Source of the DNA: Tolypothrix sp. FACHB-123
GTDB lineage: Bacteria > Cyanobacteriota > Cyanobacteriia > Cyanobacteriales > Nostocaceae
Direction: 5' to 3'
Length of the DNA stretch: 64,000 nt
Assembly (NCBI RefSeq): GCF_014697075.1
Contig: NZ_JACJRE010000027.1
Span: 1-64,000 of the forward strand
Positions 55,935 through 64,000 of the stretch are shown here, in pieces (the stretch's first letter is position 1; each line of letters begins with the position of its first letter). The notes under the pieces were generated by a model. It was not told where the DNA came from and ran no database searches. It saw only the letters and a list, made by a program, of their open reading frames with translations. A program made the position numbers and the translations under genes.

Positions 55935-56785
55935 TCTGGTGCTGAATGCCGATATATGGCATCAGTTACCAGCAAGACATCGCGCATTTCTTTGACATCA
56001 TGAACGCGGAGGATGTCAGCGCCATTAAAAATTGCAGCACAACAAGCCGCAGCTGTGCCCCAAACCCGTGCTTTGGCATCCGGTTGATTTAAAATTCGAC
56101 CAATAAAACTTTTACGGGATGGCCCTACTAAAATAGGGCAATTTAATGTTTTTAATGACTGCAAGCGGCGAAAAATTTCTAAATTTTGTTCATAGTTCTT
56201 GGCAAAACCAATACCAGGATCGATAATAATTTTCTGCTGGTCAATGCCTACAGCCGTTGCAGCAGTAATTTGCTGTGCGAGAAAGTTATAAATTTCTGTG
56301 ATTAAGTCTTGATAATCAGTTTGTTGTTGCATATTCTGCGGATTTCCCCGGATGTGCATCAACACTATCGGCACTCCCAAGCTGGCTACTGTGGGTAACA
56401 TTTGCGGGTCAAATGTGCCGCCAGAAATATCATTAATTAAATCAGCACCAGCCACTACAGATGCCTTTGCTACTTCTGCTCTAGTTGTATCTACAGAAAT
56501 TGGCAGATTAATTTCTGCGCGTAGCGCTTGCACAACTGGAAGAACGCGCTGCAATTCTTCTTCCAGAGTGATTTGTTCTGCGCCTGGGCGAGTGGATTGT
56601 CCACCGATATCAATAATATCTGCACCTGCGGCTACTAGTGCTTTGGCTTGGGCTACAGCTGCATGAATATTATTAAATTCCCCGCCATCGCTAAAGCTAT
56701 CTGGTGTGACATTTAACACGCCCATGAGATAGGTTTGCTGTCCCCATTGGAAACAGCGTCCCCGGAGTATGAGGTTGTTTGGCAT
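55931..56785 (-). CDS. folP: Dihydropteroate synthase
   Basis: Condenses pterin pyrophosphate with p-aminobenzoate in folate synthesis. I start at the ATG at 56785 (MPNNLILRGRCF, 284 residues). The longer frame to 56839 adds a Pro/Cys/Asn-rich leader encoded by heptamer repeats (56786-56819). Motifs: GVLNVTPDSFSDGG, DIIDIGGQSTRPGA, LPISVDTTRAEVA, DLINDISGG, IIIDPGIGFAKN, ILVGPSRKSFIG and DILRVHDVKEMRDV. All fit FolP. tpiA lies upstream on the same strand about 250 bases away. Its stop overlaps the SPFH stop by two bases, an extreme convergent arrangement. Confidence 0.95.
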   Translation of the reverse strand: MPNNLILRGRCFQWGQQTYLMGVLNVTPDSFSDGGEFNNIHAAVAQAKALVAAGADIIDIGGQSTRPGAEQITLEEELQRVLPVVQALRAEINLPISVDTTRAEVAKASVVAGADLINDISGGTFDPQMLPTVASLGVPIVLMHIRGNPQNMQQQTDYQDLITEIYNFLAQQITAATAVGIDQQKIIIDPGIGFAKNYEQNLEIFRRLQSLKTLNCPILVGPSRKSFIGRILNQPDAKARVWGTAAACCAAIFNGADILRVHDVKEMRDVLLVTDAIYRHSAPD

Positions 56786-57036
56786 ATTGGGCATTGGGCA
56801 TTGGGCATTGGGCATTGGACAAAGGACTAGGGGGGACAAGGAATTTGAGATTTTGCGAAAAGTCGAGCCAGTGCGTTCCTGTCACCTTGCGTCGGAAAGC
56901 ATCTGGCGTCACCAGATAAGGCTTCCTTAGCTCTGAACTTTTCAAGCTAGATTTGCGATGCGTGGATTCCAATCTAAAATTTAAAATCCAAAATCCAAAA
57001 TTGTTTCAATGCCCCATGCCCCATGCCCTATGCCCA
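56786..57036. repeat. Two heptamer tracts between tpiA and folP
   Basis: GGGCATT units (56786-56815) touch the folP start, and CCATGCC/CAATGCC units in the opposite orientation (57008-57037) touch the tpiA stop. The stretch between them has no gene. Confidence 0.7.
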
Positions 57037-57801
57037 TTACTTATAATTGACAATTCTGGCGAAACTGTCAGGTTCGAGGCTAGCGCCGCCGACGAGGACG
57101 CCATCGATTTCTGGTTGAGCCATAATTTCATCAATATTATTGGGCTTAACTGAGCCACCATATTGAATGGAAACGTTGGCATTAGTCAACTGGTTGCGAA
57201 TTATGCCAATTACCCGATTTGCTTCTGTGGCTTCACAAGTGTCACCGGTGCCAATTGCCCAAATGGGTTCATAAGCAATTACTAAGTTATCTTGATTGAC
57301 ATCTACTAGACCTTTCTCTAGCTGACTGATAATCAAGGATTCGGTTTTACCACCATCTCGTTGTTCTTTGGTTTCGCCTACACAGAGAATGGGGGTAAGA
57401 CCATATTTCTGTGCAGCTTTTAACCGGAGGTTAACGGTTGCGTCTGTTTCGCCAAAATATTGTCTGCGTTCGCTGTGACCAACAATGACAAAGCGCACCC
57501 CGATTTCTGCGAGCATGGGGCCAGAAATTTCACCTGTGTAGGCTCCATTTTCTTCCCAGTGGACGTTTTGTGCGCCCAGTTGAATGCGGCTACCATGCAA
57601 ATATTTGGACAATACGCTTAAGTCTGTGAAAGGAGGACACAGTAATACTTCGCGATTGTCTGGTGTCTCCTCTAAGTGAGGCAAAAATCCGCGTAAAAAC
57701 TCTTCGGATTCTGCCTGGGTTTTGAACATTTTCCAGTTACCGGCAATAACTATTTTCCGCACAGGTGATTTAGTCAAGTTCCTAACGCTATTTAGATGCA
57801 T
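57037..57801 (-). CDS. tpiA: Triosephosphate isomerase
   Basis: Interconverts dihydroxyacetone phosphate and glyceraldehyde-3-phosphate in glycolysis and the Calvin cycle. The TIM barrel of 254 residues has the catalytic Lys24 in GNWKMFK, His in VIVGHSERR, Glu in [11 protein letters not shown] and the phosphate loops YGGSVKP and GVLVGGASL. The N-terminus is about 12 residues longer than usual ([20 protein letters not shown]); no better start is seen. All catalytic residues are intact. Confidence 0.96.
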   Translation of the reverse strand: MHLNSVRNLTKSPVRKIVIAGNWKMFKTQAESEEFLRGFLPHLEETPDNREVLLCPPFTDLSVLSKYLHGSRIQLGAQNVHWEENGAYTGEISGPMLAEIGVRFVIVGHSERRQYFGETDATVNLRLKAAQKYGLTPILCVGETKEQRDGGKTESLIISQLEKGLVDVNQDNLVIAYEPIWAIGTGDTCEATEANRVIGIIRNQLTNANVSIQYGGSVKPNNIDEIMAQPEIDGVLVGGASLEPDSFARIVNYK

Positions 57802-58305
57802 TTTTCAATGTACTACTTTTTCGGACAATCCTCTTCCCTTCAGCTTTAAACTACCTATTGGGATATTAAATTCTCAGTACGTGGTCTGTATTATCGTCAA
57901 ATTTATTACTTGATTCGGGTGATGCTTGATAAGTGATTTTCAGCCAGGAATGCCTAAATTATGCCAGGGTGCGAGCTGTGATGGTAACTTGGGGAAGCGA
58001 TCGCACTTCTTCACTTATTTAATTTTATTTAAAATAAATAATACTTGATACTTATGTGAATGTACAGAGCATGAGCGATCGCACTAAATCTTAAGGGTAA
58101 TATTTTCACTCGCTTGAAGACGTTAGGCTAGAAATACATTTGCTAAAACACACTAGGATCAAAATTGAGTTGTGAAGGTAGCTATGCAGGAGGATGAAGA
58201 AAATCACTTGATGAAACCGCCAAGACGCCAAGAGCGCCAAGAATTTTATAAGTCATATATATTTATACTTTTATTCCCCTTCTGTCCTCTGCCTTTTGAT
58301 AAACC
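57802..58305. other. Divergent intergenic region
   Basis: About 0.5 kb with two HIP1-like sites (57998-58005 and 58076-58082) and a short CGCCAAGA direct repeat (58220-58245). A small frame at 58183-58308 was rejected because its composition follows that repeat. No clear promoter elements were identified. Confidence 0.45.
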
Positions 58306-59760
58306 ATGACTTCGATATTGCCCGAACCTCATCACAGCAATTCACCCAACTGGGAGGAAGAATTAGATAGTGCCATTTTTAGTTTTGAGGATATTCAAAC
58401 TGAACTCAACTATAAACGGGCACAAACGGCGTTACGCAATTTAGTAGCTAATCTCGACCTCTCGCCCCAAGAAAAGCGCGGTTTAGAAACAGAAATTGAT
58501 GATTTGGAAACCATGCTAGGAAAGTTAGACCGCATGGTGCTGCAAATTGCTGCTTTTGGGATGGTGGGACGGGGGAAATCTTCGCTATTGAATGCGTTAG
58601 TAGGACAACCAGTATTTGAAACCGGGCCGTTACATGGTGTAACTCGCGATGCACAAACGGTTAACTGGAGTATTAGCGAAGAGTTAATTGGTGAAACGGA
58701 AAGGGCTTTGCGGGTGACTTTACCTGCTGGAGGTCAATCCCAGGTAGAATTAATCGATACGCCGGGATTAGATGAAATTGATGGCGATACCCGTACAGCT
58801 TTAGCGGAACAGGTGGCAAAACAGGCAGATTTGATTCTGTTTGTGATTTCTGGGGATATGACAAAGTTAGAACATCAGGCGCTTTCGCAGTTGCGGGAAG
58901 CTGGTAAGCCAATCATTCTGGTGTTTAACAAAGTAGACCAGTATCCCGAAGCGGATCGGATGGCAATTTATCATAAAATTCGGGATGAACGGGTAAAGGA
59001 ATTAGTCTCGCCCTTAGAAATTGTTATGGCGGCGGCTTCACCATTGGTAAAAACGGCGGTGATGCGGGCTGATGGTAGTCGTGGTATTCAGTTACGCACA
59101 GGTAATGCCCAAATCGATGAACTGAAGCTGAAAATATTAGAAATTCTCCAGCGTGAAGGTAAAGCGTTAGTAGCGTTAAATACTATGCTTTACGCGGATG
59201 TGGTGAATGAGCAATTAGTCCAGCGTAAACTGATGATTCGCGAACAGAATGCCAATCAGCTAATTTGGAAGGCGGTGATGACTAAGGCATTAGCGATCGC
59301 ACTTAATCCGGTGACTGTTGTTGATATCCTGAGTAGTATTGCTATTGATATTTTTCTGATTTTGGGATTATCGAAGCTTTACGGTATTCCCATGACTGAA
59401 GCCGGGGCTGTACAATTACTGCAAAAGATTGCCTTGAGTATGGGCGGTATTGGTGTCAGTGAACTCTTGGCTAATTTGGGTTTGAGTGGGTTAAAAACAA
59501 TACTGGGAATTTCGGCAACTGCAACAGCAGGTGTGGCTATTGGCCCTTATATCTCAGTAGCTATTACCCAAGCCGGGGTTGCTGGTGTTTCTTCCTACGG
59601 AATTGGACAGGTAACAAAAGCTTATTTAGCTAATGGTGCAACTTGGGGGCCTGACGGGCCGAAAGCGGTAATTAGTCAGATTTTATCAACTTTGGATGAG
59701 ACTTCCATTCTCAACCGCATTAAAGAAGAATTAAAGCTGAAGGTGAAATTGAAGAATTGA
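58306..59760 (+). CDS. Era/dynamin-like GTPase with DUF697 C-terminus
   Basis: Protein of 484 residues. A coiled N-terminal part (about 15-80) precedes a GTPase domain with G1 GMVGRGKSS (about 85-93), G3 DTPGLDEIDG, G4 NKVDQYPEAD and G5-like MAAASP. From about 315 the protein becomes hydrophobic (LIWKAVMTKALAIALNPVTV, then VDILSSIAIDIFLILGLSKL, plus GISATATAGVAIGPYISVAI), matching DUF697. Such proteins associate with membranes and occur in most cyanobacteria; the cellular role is unclear. The C-terminal tail is basic. Confidence 0.88.
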   Translation: MTSILPEPHHSNSPNWEEELDSAIFSFEDIQTELNYKRAQTALRNLVANLDLSPQEKRGLETEIDDLETMLGKLDRMVLQIAAFGMVGRGKSSLLNALVGQPVFETGPLHGVTRDAQTVNWSISEELIGETERALRVTLPAGGQSQVELIDTPGLDEIDGDTRTALAEQVAKQADLILFVISGDMTKLEHQALSQLREAGKPIILVFNKVDQYPEADRMAIYHKIRDERVKELVSPLEIVMAAASPLVKTAVMRADGSRGIQLRTGNAQIDELKLKILEILQREGKALVALNTMLYADVVNEQLVQRKLMIREQNANQLIWKAVMTKALAIALNPVTVVDILSSIAIDIFLILGLSKLYGIPMTEAGAVQLLQKIALSMGGIGVSELLANLGLSGLKTILGISATATAGVAIGPYISVAITQAGVAGVSSYGIGQVTKAYLANGATWGPDGPKAVISQILSTLDETSILNRIKEELKLKVKLKN

Positions 59761-59827
59761 AGAGTCTTATCGTCAATAATTCTCGGTGCGTTGTGCTGCG
59801 CAACAACACACCCTACATTTTATTTAA

Positions 59828-61015
<1,188 letters not shown>

Positions 61016-61048
61016 AACTACTGCTATTATTATAGATGCTTCATGATT

Positions 61049-61122
61049 GGGGCTGTGGCTCAGTTGGATAGAGCAAGCGCCTCCTAAGCGCTAGGTCGTG
61101 CGTTCAAGTCGCACCAGTCCCG
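61049..61122 (+). tRNA. tRNA-Arg (anticodon CCT)
   Basis: Cloverleaf of 74 nt: acceptor GGGGCTG with CAGTCCC (one G-T pair), a D arm around AGTTGGAT, anticodon stem AGCGC/GCGCT with loop CTCCTAA (anticodon CCT at 61083-61085, reading AGG), a short variable loop and a T arm with GTTCAAGTC. The discriminator base is G and CCA is not encoded. A hairpin with a T-run follows. Confidence 0.96.
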
Positions 61123-61130
61123 TAGTATTT

Positions 61131-61184
61131 TAAATCCCTGAAATCTAATAATCACAAAGGTTTTAGGGATTTATTATTTTTTAT
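61131..61184 (+). terminator. Terminator of the tRNA transcript
   Basis: TAAATCCCT (61131-61139) pairs with AGGGATTTA (61165-61173), followed by TTATTTTTTATTT, 8 bases past the tRNA. The 25-nt loop is long, so efficiency is uncertain. Confidence 0.55.
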
Positions 61185-61300
61185 TTAGATTGATTGGATA
61201 ATTCCAATGAATATCAAATGAATATCATTGTCGTTGAGGGTGGGCGAGGAAACCCATACTTGTCAACTTAACGTGAAACCCGCTTGGTTGCAAGGTTTTG

Positions 61301-61397
61301 CCCTCACCCCCAGCCCCTCTCCCTCAGGGAGCGGGGAGCAAGAGATTCAATTCCCCTTCTCCCTGAGGGAGAAGGGGTTAGGGGATGAGGGCGAGGG
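61301..61397. repeat. Large CCCTCACCCC palindrome
   Basis: CCCTCACCCCCAGCCCCT (61301-61318) has a near inverse at AGGGGTTAGGGGATGAGGG (61373-61391). At its heart lies a 25-nt perfect palindrome with CCCCTTCTCCCT (61353-61364) and AGGGAGAAGGGG (61366-61377). It looks like a REP-type dispersed element of cyanobacterial genomes. No gene is nearby. Confidence 0.7.
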
Positions 61398-61570
61398 TTT
61401 TTGTACAACACTCGCCGTATATAGCTTTTAGCTTAAGTTGACACCAATGGGGGAAACCCCGCCCCTACGGGTGGATTTGTGTTCAATTGGGAATGGGGAT
61501 GCGATCGCATTTCTATATCATTGTCCCAGTAGGGTGTGTTGTCGCGTAGCGCAACGCACCTAAAGCTTTT

Positions 61571-61790
61571 GCAAGTCCGTTTGTTATTTTTGCAAGTCCG
61601 TTTGTTATTTTTGTAAGTCCATTTGTTATTTCTGCAAGTCCGTTTGTTACTTTTGCAAGTCCGTTTGTTATTTTTGCAAGTTTGTTTGTTACTTTTGTAA
61701 GTCCGTTTGTTACTTTTGCAAGTCCGTTTGTTACTTTTGCAAGTCCGTTTGTTACTTTTGCAAGTCCATTTGTTACTTTCGCAAGTCCAT
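61571..61790. repeat. Eleven 21-bp tandem units
   Basis: Eleven copies of a 21-bp unit (GCAAGTCCGTTTGTTACTTTT, written with one base extra to show the phase) lie end to end with few substitutions. The unit length keeps all frames open; on the minus strand it reads GLAKVTN repeatedly. The frame has no good start or ribosome-binding site, so I treat it as non-coding tandem DNA. Confidence 0.85.
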
Positions 61791-61997
61791 CAATCACGCA
61801 AAAAACCCACAACCAAGCCTGAAAATCTATTTTTACCATGCCCAATACCCAATGCCCAATCCAGCCATAAATGGGTAAAAACACAGATAATACATTAATT
61901 ACTGTTTTTTTTAGTTGATTAAATCCCTAAATCTACCCATCTCAGCCATAAGGTCATCCTAGTATCTTGATAAAGAAATATACAAGGAGGCTTAACT

Positions 61998-62420
61998 ATG
62001 GCATTCAAAACTCGCGGTTCTAGTGCAATAAACAAAGCTCAACGTCGTCTAGCTTTACTGAAATCCATTGATGAAAGTCTGGATTTAGGTCACGGATTAA
62101 CTATTGAAAATTACACTCGCTTAATTAATGATACCCGTGCCAAGGTGGAAGCTCATAATATGCTTGTGTCTGGTTTGGATGAATCGCGTAAGACATTGGA
62201 TGAGATGAACAAAGCGTTGTCTCAATTCTCTGAACGGATGCTGAGTGGAGTAGCAATTGCTTACGGTAGAAATAGCATGGAATATTCCAAGGCTGGGGGT
62301 TCTAATCGTCAGCGAAAAAAATCTACTTCACAGGTTCCGCCAGTGGTAGAAGTTATTGAAGCGCCACCTGTTCCCACTGCTCTGATTTTAGAGCCGACTA
62401 ACGGAAAAGTGAAGAGTTAA
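61998..62420 (+). CDS. Hypothetical protein, helical
   Basis: Protein of 140 residues with a very good ribosome-binding site (AAGGAGG, 8 bases before the ATG). The first 95 residues are predicted helical (INKAQRRLALLKSIDESLDL, then LTIENYTRLINDTRAKVEAH, then LVSGLDESRKTLDEMNKALSQFSERML) and could form a helical hairpin or coiled coil. The rest is basic then Pro/Val-rich and probably disordered. I do not recognise the family. The repeat-rich surroundings contrast with its ordinary codon use. Confidence 0.75.
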   Translation: MAFKTRGSSAINKAQRRLALLKSIDESLDLGHGLTIENYTRLINDTRAKVEAHNMLVSGLDESRKTLDEMNKALSQFSERMLSGVAIAYGRNSMEYSKAGGSNRQRKKSTSQVPPVVEVIEAPPVPTALILEPTNGKVKS

Positions 62421-62434
62421 GTATTCATTGCCGC

Positions 62435-62727
62435 AAATGCGATCGCATTTTTCATCGTCATTACAGCTATTGTCAAATCATAAATCCCATTTACCGTAGG
62501 GGCATCAGCACTGCTGTGCCCTCAAAGTGCGATTTAACCACGCCATAAATGCTGTGATTATTCATCACCACAAATGCGATCGCATTTTTCATCATCATTA
62601 CAGCTATTGTCAAATCATAAATCCCATTTACCGTAGGGGCATCAGCACTGCTGTGCCCTCAAAGTGCGATTTAACCACGCCATAAATGCTGTGATTATTC
62701 ATCACCACAAATGCGATCGCATTTTTT
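62435..62727. repeat. 137-bp tandem duplication with HIP1 palindromes
   Basis: Two nearly identical copies of a 137-bp unit start at 62435 and 62572, and the beginning of a third starts at 62709. Each begins with the 16-nt palindrome AAATGCGATCGCATTT, which contains a HIP1 site, and carries GGGGCATC..GTGCCCTC as a hairpin. The only difference I see between full copies is one base in CATCGTCATT/CATCATCATT. No coding frame is evident. Confidence 0.85.
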
Positions 62728-62761
62728 CCCAGGGAACTCCAAAAAATAAATTATCCAACTT

Positions 62762-62824
62762 GTAGGGGCACGGCATACACAAACTTTCGGTATTACCGAT
62801 ATTTTATCGGTGCCGTGCCCCTAC
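62762..62824. repeat. 14-bp-stem GTAGGGGCACGGCA hairpin
   Basis: GTAGGGGCACGGCA (62762-62775) and TGCCGTGCCCCTAC (62811-62824) are exact inverses around a 35-nt loop that itself holds TACCGATA/TATCGGT-like pairing. It is the longest perfect stem in the window and shares its core with the hairpin at 53676-53696. Confidence 0.8.
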
Positions 62825-63087
62825 CCCCGTGGGTATTTTTTTAATTGGAAGTCCCTTATACCCCTGCGCCCTTCCCACAATTTCGCCGTCACCCTCCAAG
62901 GGTGCGGCTAACTCCACAAAGCCTGCCTTTGCAGGCTTCGCAATTTGAGCCAGTGGCTTCGAGCCTGCGGGCGGTATTTCGGGTCAGCAAAAAAACTGAT
63001 AATTTAATATTAGAACTGACGCAACTATGACAAAAAATTAAATTTTACCCAGTAGCAAGTTCAGAGAAAACACAGAAGGACAAGGAA

Positions 63088-64000
63088 ATGGGGAAACGCA
63101 AAACCGCAGAAAAATACCCAATGCCCAATGCCCCATGCCCCATGCCCCATGCCCGCACCATTTTCCTCTTTCTCTTTACCTGCTTACTAACTATTATCTT
63201 TTCCCTGACTTGGGTAAACGCCGAAGAAGAACCCAAACCCAAACCAGAACAGTGGCAGATTCAAGGCATTATGGCAGCCCTTGATGATGATTATCCCCAG
63301 GTGAAAAAGTTGGCTTTGGATAAATTAGGTGAATATGAACTGCAAAACTTAAAATCTTTAGAAAAGGAACTGGGAGATACTGCCAAGATTGCTGCTACTA
63401 TACTCAAAGATAAAAGCGTTGAGGCTGATGTTCGTTCCAGTGCAGCCTATGCATTAGGAAATTTGGGCAGCGCCGCCACTCCCTACATCAAAGATATCCT
63501 CGACTTCCTCAAAGATAATAGCGTTGATGCTAATGTTCGTTACTATGCAGCACAAGCTTTGGGGAAATTGGGCAGCGCCGCCACTCCCTATATCAAAGAT
63601 ATCCTCGACTTCCTCAAAGATAAAAGCGTTGAGTCTTCTGTTCGTTCCAGTGCAGCACAAGCTTTGGGGAATTTGGGCAGCGCCGCCACTCCCCATATCA
63701 AAGATATCCTCGACTTCCTCAAAGATAAAAGCGTTGAGGCTAATGTTCGTTACTATGCAGCCTATGCATTAAGAAATTTGGGCAGCGCCGCCACTCCCTA
63801 CATCAAAGATATCCTCGACTTCCTCAAAGATAAAAGCGTTGAGTCTTCTGTTCGTTCCAGTGCAGCACAAGCTTTAGGGAAATTGGGCAGCGCCGCCACT
63901 CCCTACATCAAAGATATCCTCAACTTACTCAAAGATAAAAGCGTTGAGGCTGATGTTCGTTACTATGCAGCAGATGCTTTGGGGAAATTGGGCAGCGCCG
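63088..64000 (+). CDS. Exported HEAT-repeat protein (runs off the window)
   Basis: Open frame from ATG 63088 to the window end, at least 304 residues; it is the only good frame here. GGACAAGG precedes the ATG. The start MGKRKTAEKY is followed by PMPNAPCPMPHA, encoded by CAATGCC/CCATGCC heptamers, then a hydrophobic core RTIFLFLFTCLLTIIFSLTW with likely cleavage at VNA, so heptamers lie inside the signal peptide. The mature part has a Lys/Pro-rich start, then HEAT repeats. Six 105-bp (35-residue) units begin near 63466, 63571, 63676, 63781, 63886 and 63991 and share LGSAATPYIKDILDFLKDKS, with almost no DNA divergence. HEAT proteins are protein-binding scaffolds; the partner is unknown. Confidence 0.82.
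   Translation, partial: MGKRKTAEKYPMPNAPCPMPHARTIFLFLFTCLLTIIFSLTWVNAEEEPKPKPEQWQIQGIMAALDDDYPQVKKLALDKLGEYELQNLKSLEKELGDTAKIAATILKDKSVEADVRSSAAYALGNLGSAATPYIKDILDFLKDNSVDANVRYYAAQALGKLGSAATPYIKDILDFLKDKSVESSVRSSAAQALGNLGSAATPHIKDILDFLKDKSVEANVRYYAAYALRNLGSAATPYIKDILDFLKDKSVESSVRSSAAQALGKLGSAATPYIKDILNLLKDKSVEADVRYYAADALGKLGSA

Noticed and set aside
58183-58308. Small plus-strand frame ahead of the GTPase gene
   Set aside because: Its sequence follows a CGCCAAGA direct repeat and a pyrimidine tract and overlaps the GTPase start; not convincing.
61513-61884. Minus-strand 123-residue frame with GLAKVTN repeats
   Set aside because: It is a by-product of 21-bp tandem DNA. Its first residues come from heptamer repeats and it has no ribosome-binding site. 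Kept as a repeat, not a gene.
62901-63040. Possible continuation of a gene in the gap before the HEAT-repeat gene
   Set aside because: Only fragments of GC-rich dispersed repeats (CCTGCCTTTGCAGGC hairpin) were found; frames are short and repeat-derived.

Overview
The window looks like chromosomal DNA from a filamentous, heterocyst-type cyanobacterium (Nostocales; Nostoc, Calothrix or Tolypothrix-like). The evidence is dense HIP1 octamers (GCGATCGC), many heptamer repeat tracts of the kind known from heterocystous cyanobacteria, an NtcA that reads like the Nostoc protein, a HetP-family protein, a PsaJ-like photosystem I subunit, a tocopherol cyclase and several cyanobacteria-restricted DUF proteins. 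The species cannot be named from the sequence alone. There is no rRNA, no phage and no complete transposon; one tRNA (Arg-CCT) is present.

Layout. 0-20 kb is mostly core genome: a large CBS/PAS histidine kinase with a shortened C-terminus, a VOC protein, a decayed ZIP transporter, two SDR enzymes, murG, a CNNM/CorC-like membrane protein, an unlisted 49-residue psaJ-like gene (10472-10621), txlA, a NIL-ferredoxin, DUF3616 and CHAD proteins, a solitary cytosine-5 methyltransferase beside an Rpn fragment, and ddl. 20.5-27.9 kb (minus strand) is the most unusual block: a HetC-like ABC exporter with cNMP and C39 peptidase domains, an HlyD adaptor, a HetP-family protein and a parvulin-like protein, with long AT-rich gaps. 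An NtcA-type promoter candidate lies about 0.87 kb upstream of the exporter. 29.2-34.6 kb (plus strand) carries sucrose synthase followed by a GH65 phosphorylase fused to beta-phosphoglucomutase.

34.6-53.6 kb holds an adenosine-specific kinase with a tiny XapX protein, an Rrf2 regulator that may be leaderless, an RDD/pentapeptide-repeat protein, a Tat-type caspase-fold protein, DUF3146, a YqgF-like nuclease, DUF3084, the divergent pair ntcA and fabI-hisB, an IS200/IS605-derived remnant, an ABC ATPase, an SLBB polysaccharide-export protein and a DUF1400-type hydrolase. 53.7-54.6 kb is an orphan CRISPR array (12 full repeats plus one decayed half repeat) without cas genes. 55-64 kb has an SPFH protein, folP, tpiA, a dynamin/Era-like GTPase with DUF697, tocopherol cyclase, tRNA-Arg, then a repeat-rich stretch: a large palindrome, eleven 21-bp tandem units, a 137-bp tandem duplication and a HEAT-repeat gene built of near-identical 105-bp units that runs off the window.

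How it may fit together. NtcA, the HetC/HetP-like exporter locus and the sucrose/GH65 block are all plausible parts of nitrogen-status and heterocyst carbon physiology. That link is inference from family knowledge and one promoter motif. Heptamer repeats do more than fill gaps: they abut or enter the predicted N-termini of folP, hisB and the HEAT-repeat gene, so several automatically chosen start codons would be wrong. I corrected these where the family length allowed it.
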